From JAFNAG01 sp963739235 (lineage in GTDB: Bacteria > Acidobacteriota > UBA6911), in assembly GCA_963739235.1 (NCBI GenBank), contig CAVTZY010000024.1:455765-519764 (forward strand): DNA of 64,000 bases. Direction: 5' to 3'. The notes under the pieces were generated by a model. The model was not told where the DNA came from, did no database searches, and saw only the letters and a list, made by a program, of their open reading frames with translations. A program made the position numbers and the translations under genes. Below are positions 58,104 through 64,000 of this stretch, piece by piece. How positions within the stretch are numbered: position 1 is the first letter of the stretch; each line of letters opens with the position of its first letter.

Positions 58104-58778
58104 ATGATCCTGCCTCTCGAAGTTAAATGTGCGATCCAAGTGCAGGCAGGGGACTCTAACTCGGCACCCTATTGCGAAAGCCGCATTGAGGAAATGGCAG
58201 CCGATGAGCTCATCATCAGCTGGCCGACTCATGCAGGGGAGCGCATCCCTGTCCGGGAGTTTCAGGCGGTCAAGATCTCCTTCAGCCGGGACCAGAAAAC
58301 CTACGAATTCGACGCGACCGTCCTGGATGTCATTGACGATCCCGTGCCTTTGCTCTCTATCCGGCCTTCAGGCCCTCTGCGTGCCATTCAACGGCGAGAA
58401 GATGTCAGAATCCGGGCCCATGTCCCCGTCGAACTGGTGGCCAGGGTGGTTGGGCTGGCACGATACAAGGATGTCCGGGCCCGCTCCAACAACATCCGCA
58501 CCGAAACGGTCACCCTCAGCGCGGGTGGATTTGCAATCTATCACCCCTCCACGATCGCCGTCGGCACTCTCTTTGAAGTTAAAATGGCCCTGCCGGGAGA
58601 AAACAGCAAGCTCGTCATGAGCGCCCAGGTCGTGCGTTGCGATCTGTTGGGTGAGCCCGAGGTACAGCCCCCCAAGTTTGAAGTAGGCTTTTCCTACCAC
58701 CGAATGCCGCAAGCTGCCCGTGCACGCCTTGTCCGGTTCGTTTTCGGCCTGCAACGCGAAGAGAGGTCGGAGGAATGA
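58104..58778 (+). CDS. PilZ domain protein (YcgR-like)
   Basis: The 224-residue product has a YcgR-like N-terminal barrel (SRIEEMAADELIISWPTHAG) and a C-terminal PilZ domain. Its c-di-GMP-binding residues are QRREDVRIRA (RxxxR) and TLSAGGFAIY (D/N-x-S-x-x-G, here T-L-S-A-G-G, with the first acidic residue lost). It therefore may bind c-di-GMP weakly. It follows the mscS-like gene and could link c-di-GMP to motility or exopolysaccharide. Confidence 0.85.
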   Translation: MILPLEVKCAIQVQAGDSNSAPYCESRIEEMAADELIISWPTHAGERIPVREFQAVKISFSRDQKTYEFDATVLDVIDDPVPLLSIRPSGPLRAIQRREDVRIRAHVPVELVARVVGLARYKDVRARSNNIRTETVTLSAGGFAIYHPSTIAVGTLFEVKMALPGENSKLVMSAQVVRCDLLGEPEVQPPKFEVGFSYHRMPQAARARLVRFVFGLQREERSEE

Positions 58779-59180
58779 CGGAAATCCTGCCATGAGATCA
58801 AGGTAACACTCACCGCCCCTATTTGCATAACCCCTGTTCTATCCAGGTGGGTCCTTTCACCCGCCCGCAGTGTAACCTCAACATGATTGCTGTCTTCAGT
58901 GAGGTCCAAGGGCTTCTCCGTGGCGCCCGCGCAACTCGAAAACCTCCAAGGCATGGGATGGGGTTAAGTTATATTCTTGCTTTTATTTGTTGCATTTCCC
59001 CGGTGCTGTCAGGTAGGGTTTAAGTCCTATTTTTTGCCGATGTTGGACGTTGAAATATTCAATGGTTTGGGACGTGCTTAAATATTTCGGTGATCTTGTC
59101 GGCATAGACCTGAGTGTGGGCGGCGAGTACGCGCATACCGGGAGATTTATCCCATCCTGTAGAGGGTAGTAGATCTGGGC
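58779..59180. other. Intergenic region upstream of the cytochrome operon
   Basis: It should hold the promoter of the cytochrome genes. An imperfect inverted pair, TTGAAATATTCAA near 59051 and TTAAATATTTC near 59080, could be an operator. I see no gene or riboswitch. Confidence 0.35.
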
Positions 59181-61950
59181 ATGAAACCGAAAATCTGTCT
59201 GTGGCTTTGTCTAGCCGTCATCTCTTTCCCTATCTGCGCGGCTGCGCAGAAGGTGGAAGACTGCCTGATGTGCCACGACAGCAAAGATCTGACCAAGACA
59301 CGGGATGGCAAGGTCGTTTCCCTGTATGTGGATGCCAAGAAGTTTTCCGGATCAGTGCATGGATCGCTTTCCTGTGTAGACTGCCACACGGACCTGCAGA
59401 ATAAGGACATTCCCCACGAGGAAAAACTGGCGAAGGTTGCATGCGGCACCTGCCATGGCGATGAGCAGAAGATGCACTCCGAGTCGGTGCACGGCAAGCT
59501 CGTAGCGCGCGGTGATGTTCTGGCGCCCCGATGCAAAGATTGCCATGGCAATCACGACATCCTGCCGGTGAAGGATCCGAACTCGGCCGTCGCTCCGGGG
59601 CGCATTCCTTACGTGTGCGGGAAATGCCACCAGGAAGGAACGCCCGTCCAGCAGCAGCGTGAGATCCACGAGTCGAACATCATCGAAAACTATTCGGAGA
59701 GCATGCACGGCGCGGCCCTGCTGAAAAAGGGGCTGGCAGTGACGGCGACCTGCATTTCCTGCCACACCTCGCACCAGATCCTGCCATTCACCGATCCGCG
59801 CTCCTCCATCGCCCGCCGAAACATCGCATCAACCTGTACGAAGTGTCACACGATGATCGAACAAGTGCACCGGAAGGTCATCAAGGGAGAGCTTTGGGAG
59901 AAGGAACAGCATGTTCTGCCGGCGTGCGTCGACTGTCATCAGCCCCACAAGGTCCGGAAGGTTTTTTACGATCAGGGGATGGCGAAGGCCGACTGCCTCC
60001 GCTGCCATGAGCGCAAAGATATCAAATCTGCCAAAGATGGCCGGCCGCTCTTCGTGGACGATTCGGAATTGACTCATTCGAAGCACGTGAAGCAGGCTTG
60101 CAGCCAATGCCACCTCGGGGTCACGCCATCACGTCTCCGCCCCTGCGAGACAATTACCCAGAAGGTGGATTGCAGTTCCTGCCATCCTGAGCTTGTTCAG
60201 CAATATCAGAAGAGCACGCACGGGCAGCTTTTCGCCAAGCAGGATCCCAACGCCCCGACCTGCAAGGAATGTCACGGCACCCACGGCATCTCTGGGGAAG
60301 ATGGATCCCGCATCGCCGACATTTCCGACCAATGTGCCGGTTTTGTGCGCTCGCTGTCATCGTCAGGGACAGAAGGCGGCGGTGCGCTACACGGGCAGCG
60401 AGAAGGAGATCGTCGAGCGGTACACAGAGAGCATCCACGGCAAGGGCTTGCTGAAGAGCGGATTAGTGGTTACGGCCATGTGCACGAGCTGCCACACGGC
60501 TCACGGCGTTCTGCCCCACGAAAATCCCGCGTCGAGTGTCAACGACAAGAATGTCCCGGCGACCTGCGGAAAATGCCACAACGGCATCGAGGAGCAATTT
60601 GAACGCAGCGTGCATTCCCGGAATGTCACTCAGACGAAAGATCCGCTACCGGTCTGCAATGACTGCCACAGCGCGCACACGATCGCTCGCACCGACAGCG
60701 AAGGTTTCAAGCTTACCATCATGAATCAGTGCGGCCGATGCCATGAGAAAATTGCGAAGACTTACTTTGACACGTATCATGGGAAAGTTTCGCAGCTTGG
60801 GTACACCAAGACCGCCAAATGCTACGATTGCCACGGTGCGCACGACATTATGCCGATCGCGGATCCGCGCTCGCATTTGAGCCGTGAACAATGTCGTTGC
60901 GACCTGCCAGAAATGCCATCCTGGCGCCACGCGTCGCTTCGCTGGCTACCTTACCCATGCGACCCACCATGATCCGGCCAAGTATCCCTGGCTCTTCTGG
61001 ACCTTCTGGGGCATGACCGGACTACTCATCGGCACGTTCACGATGGGCGGAGCGCACACGTTGCTCTGGCTGCCGCGCGCCATCCAGATGCGCAGGGCCA
61101 TGGCCGCGTCCAGGCTGCGGTTGAGGCGACCGAGTATGTTCGTTTTACCCGTCTCAATCGCCTGCTGCATGCCTCGATGATCGTGAGCTTCATGAGCCTG
61201 GCGCTGACGGGCCTGACGTTGAAGTTTTCCTATACCGCCTGGGCGTCGTGGTGTCGCACCTGCTTGGAGGGTTCGAGTCGGCCGGATACATCCATCGTGT
61301 GGCGGCTTCCATCATGGTGGGCATTTTCATCACCCACATCACGGATCTGGTTCGACGGAAGCGGCGCGAGCACAGAACATGGCGCAGTGATGCTGTTCGG
61401 CCCGGACACGATGCTCCCGACCCGCAAGGATCTCACGGAGTTCATCGGCTCGATCAAATGGTTCCTCGGGTTTGGTGACCGCCCTCGTTACGGCCGGTGG
61501 ACATACTGGGAGAAGTTCGATTATTTCGCCGTTTTCTGGGGAATTTTTGTAATCGGCGCGACCGGCCTGACGCTCTGGTTCCCGGAGTTCTTCACCCGGT
61601 TCATGCCCGGCTGGTTTCTGAATGTGGCGACCATTATCCACAGCGACGAGGCGCTGCTGGCGACTGGCTTCATCTTCACGGTCCACTTTTTCAACACGCA
61701 CCTGCGCCCCGAGAAGTTTCCCATGGACATCGTGGTCTTCACCGGGCGCATGTCCCTCGAGGAATTCCGCAAGGACAAGCCTGCCGAATACGAGGCCCTG
61801 GTGCAAAGCGGGGAGCTCGAAAAATACCTGGTCGAGCCTTATCCGCCGATCGTGGTCAAGACCATCCGCATCTTTGCCTGGGGAGCGCTCGCCCTGGGAT
61901 TCAGCATGGTGATATGGATCGTTTACGCAATGTTGTTCGCCTATCGGTAG
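59181..61950 (+). CDS. Multihaem cytochrome c fused to b-type membrane cytochrome, frameshifted
   Basis: A signal peptide (MKPKICLWLCLAVISFPICA) leads into about 590 residues with 19 CXXCH haem motifs, counted across two frame changes (near 60290 and 60880). A membrane part of about 320 residues follows, with LFWTFWGMTGLLIGTFTMGG, HASMIVSFMSLALTGLTLKF, GYIHRVAASIMVGIFITHIT and IIHSDEALLATGFIFTVHFF, whose histidines fit b-haem ligands of the FdnI/thiosulfate-reductase type. More breaks lie near 61105, 61240 and 61375. The design matches CbcL-type quinol:cytochrome oxidoreductases of extracellular electron transfer: quinol is oxidised at the membrane and electrons pass to the periplasmic haems. 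All breaks are single-base and likely errors. The next gene repeats the design. Confidence 0.82.
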
Positions 61951-62014
61951 TCGATTCCCCCGGCACCTGCAGGGATAGGGGAAGAAAACTGTTTAAGTAG
62001 TGGGAAAAAGATCT

Positions 62015-64000
62015 ATGAAAGCGGTCGGTAACGGTCTCCTTTTGTTGTCCATCCTATTCCTGGCCTCTCCGGGCCTGCTATGGGGGCAATCCAACGATGA
62101 CTGCCTTGCATGCCATAGCGAACCCAGCCTGACGGCGCAGGAAAAGGGCAGGCGGTCCACCTCTTCGTCGACAAAGACGTACTCAAGCAATCCGCCCACG
62201 AATCATTGAATTGTGTCGATTGCCATCAGGGCTTTGAATCCTTCGCAAACCCCGCATGCGAAAGTCATCAAGCCAGTTGCAGTGCCAGACGTGCCATGAT
62301 GCCGGAACCTACGACAAGAGTATTCATGGTTTAGCCCTGGGAGCCGAAGGCTGCAGCGCTTGTCACGGCAAGCACAACATTCTCTCCCCCAAAAACCCGG
62401 AATCCACGACCAACCGCGGGCACCTCGACAGCACCTGCGGGCGCTGCCACAAGAACGAAGACGATCGCTATTCACGCTCGAGGCACGGTCTGGCGCTCAC
62501 CAGCGGATCCAAAGGCGCTCCTTCCTGCGCAGACTGCCATGGTGCGCACACGATCGTGCCCATCTCTGATCCGGAATCGGTGCTCTACAAGACCAAGGAA
62601 CCCGCAGTCTGTCTGAAGTGCCATCTTAATAATCCTCAAGTGCGTGAGCAGGTGGGAATTTCCGCCGGATTCATCGCGGACTACAAGGACAGCATTCATG
62701 GGGTGACGCTTGCGAGAGGGGATCTGCGCGCTCCGAGTTGCAGCAGCTGTCACGGCGCCCATGACATGGCGCTGGGAAGCAATCGAAAGTTCCCATGTGA
62801 GCAAATTCAAGATTCCGGATACTTGCGGACAGTGTCATGCCAATATCGTCAAAGTTTACTCGGAGAGTATCCATGGCACCGCGCTGAAGGCGGGGAATCA
62901 GGGAGCGCCCAACTGTACCGACTGCCACGGAGAACACCAGATCCTTGCCCCGAGCGACGATCGCTCGCGTGTTTCGGGAAAGAATGTTTCAGCTCGAGTC
63001 TGTGCGGTCTGCCACAACTCGGTCATGCTCACAGAGAAGTATGGCCTGGCTTCCCAGCGTTTTGCCTCCTTTGAAGACAGCTTCCACGGGCTGGCCTCGA
63101 AGGAAGGAATTGTCCAGGTAGCCAACTGCGCAAGCTGCCATGGTTATCATAACATCAAGTCTTCGTCGGACCCAACCTCCAGCATCAACAAAGCCAATCT
63201 CGCCACAACCTGCGGCAAGTGCCATCAGGGCGCCAACGAGAACTTCACAAAAGGCGCAGTTCACCTGGTCGTGGCTCCAGCTACGGAACCGATTCTCTAC
63301 TGGATCCGGACTTTTTACATCCTGATGATCATAGGAGTCATCGGGGGGATGCTCGTGCACAACCTGCTGGATTTTGTGCACAAGGCGAGACATCGCTTCG
63401 CCATGCGGCGGGGTCTGGTGACCGAAGAACACTTCGGGAATACCCTGTATCTGCGGATGTCCCTGGCCGAGCGCGTCCAGCACGGATCGCTGGCGATCTC
63501 CTTCATTACCCTGGTGATCACGGGTTTCATGCTGAAATTCCCGGACGCGTGGTGGGTGGCTCCCATCCGCCAGTGGAATGAACGATTGTTCGCCTGGCGC
63601 GGCATCGCGCACCGCATCGCCGGCGTGGTTATGATTGGCGTCAGCTTGTATCACGTCTATTACATCTTTTTTGCGTCCAGGGGAAAGCAATTCATTCGCG
63701 ACCTGCTGCCGCGGCCAACGGATTTGGGAGAGTTTTGGGGGATGGCCAAGTATTATGTCGGCGCATCCAAGTCGAAGCCCAAGTTCGGGCGCTTTGCGTA
63801 CATTGAGAAAGCGGAGTACTGGGCGTTAATCTGGGGTGTGATCGTCATGGGCGGCACCGGGATCATTCTCTGGTTCAACACCTATTTCATCGGCAAAATC
63901 ACTCTCCTGGGCTGGAACATCGCGGAATCCGTTCATTACTACGAAGCCTGGCTGGCTACGCTTGCCATCATCGTCTGGCACTTCTACTTCGTGATCTTCA
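62015..64000 (+). CDS. Second multihaem cytochrome c/b fusion, frameshifted and cut by window end
   Basis: The product starts with signal peptide MKAVGNGLLLLSILFLASPG. Thirteen CXXCH motifs follow, read across frame changes near 62150, 62250 and 62790. From about 63290 comes a membrane part: ILYWIRTFYILMIIGVIGGM, HGSLAISFITLVITGFMLKF, GIAHRIAGVVMIGVSLYHVY and IAESVHYYEAWLATLAIIVW, with histidines suited to b-haems. No stop occurs before base 64000. It lies 64 bases after the first fusion gene and shares its architecture with six fewer haem motifs, so the pair probably arose by duplication and may form one quinol-oxidising complex or two that work at different potentials. Confidence 0.8.

Noticed and set aside
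58950..59180. Possible riboswitch upstream of the cytochrome genes
   Set aside because: I found no match to the c-di-GMP or other riboswitch cores I know; only a weak inverted pair is visible.

Overview
The window looks like a chromosomal fragment of an Acidobacteriota bacterium, probably a metagenome or draft assembly. The evidence is two proteins carrying the VWFA-related domain typical of Acidobacteria, a large sortilin/Asp-box propeller protein, secreted proteins with FnIII repeats, and many dispersed palindromic repeats of the kind common in large acidobacterial genomes. I cannot place it to genus.

Layout. 0-3.4 kb: type III polyketide synthase with an isoprenylcysteine-methyltransferase-like partner, decayed remnants of two genes, and a GNAT. 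3.4-23 kb: mostly exported proteins (VWA proteins, a 1062-residue unknown, sortilin-like propeller, M28 peptidase, acetamidase/formamidase family, aldo/keto reductase, DinB-like, FnIII protein), a tRNA-Cys and several repeat clusters. 23.8-34.5 kb: an accessory island with a NYN-domain protein, a broken PD-(D/E)XK nuclease gene, a QueC-like/nuclease fusion gene cut in two by an IS1634-like element, two overlapping GNAT-type genes and an IS3-like element beside a tRNA-Gly. 35-48 kb: housekeeping genes (yraN, cysS, a GT39 glycosyltransferase, groS-groL under CIRCE control, a Fis-type HTH protein, cvpA, purC, smc, mobA). 48-58.8 kb: an S55-peptidase/propeller pair, redoxin, ROK kinase, hydrolase, pseudouridine synthase, MscS channel and PilZ protein. 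59.2-64 kb: two successive genes that each fuse a multihaem c-type cytochrome to a b-type membrane cytochrome, resembling quinol-oxidising modules of extracellular electron transfer; the second runs off the window.

Most interesting locus. Removing the IS1634-like element (26708-28835) and one copy of its CTAG target duplication exactly restores one reading frame of 876 codons. It contains an N-terminal region starting Met-Gly, a QueC-like PP-loop domain with the zinc-binding cysteines, and a C-terminal PD-(D/E)XK-like nuclease. QueC-like enzymes occur in the Qat and type IV CBASS antiviral systems, so this is a candidate inactivated anti-phage module.

Caveat. Conserved single-copy genes (groL, smc, mscS-like, both cytochromes and others) are broken by single-base indels. 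This is best explained by uncorrected assembly errors, so broken frames here should not be read as pseudogenes without checking reads. The IS insertion is not explained this way.
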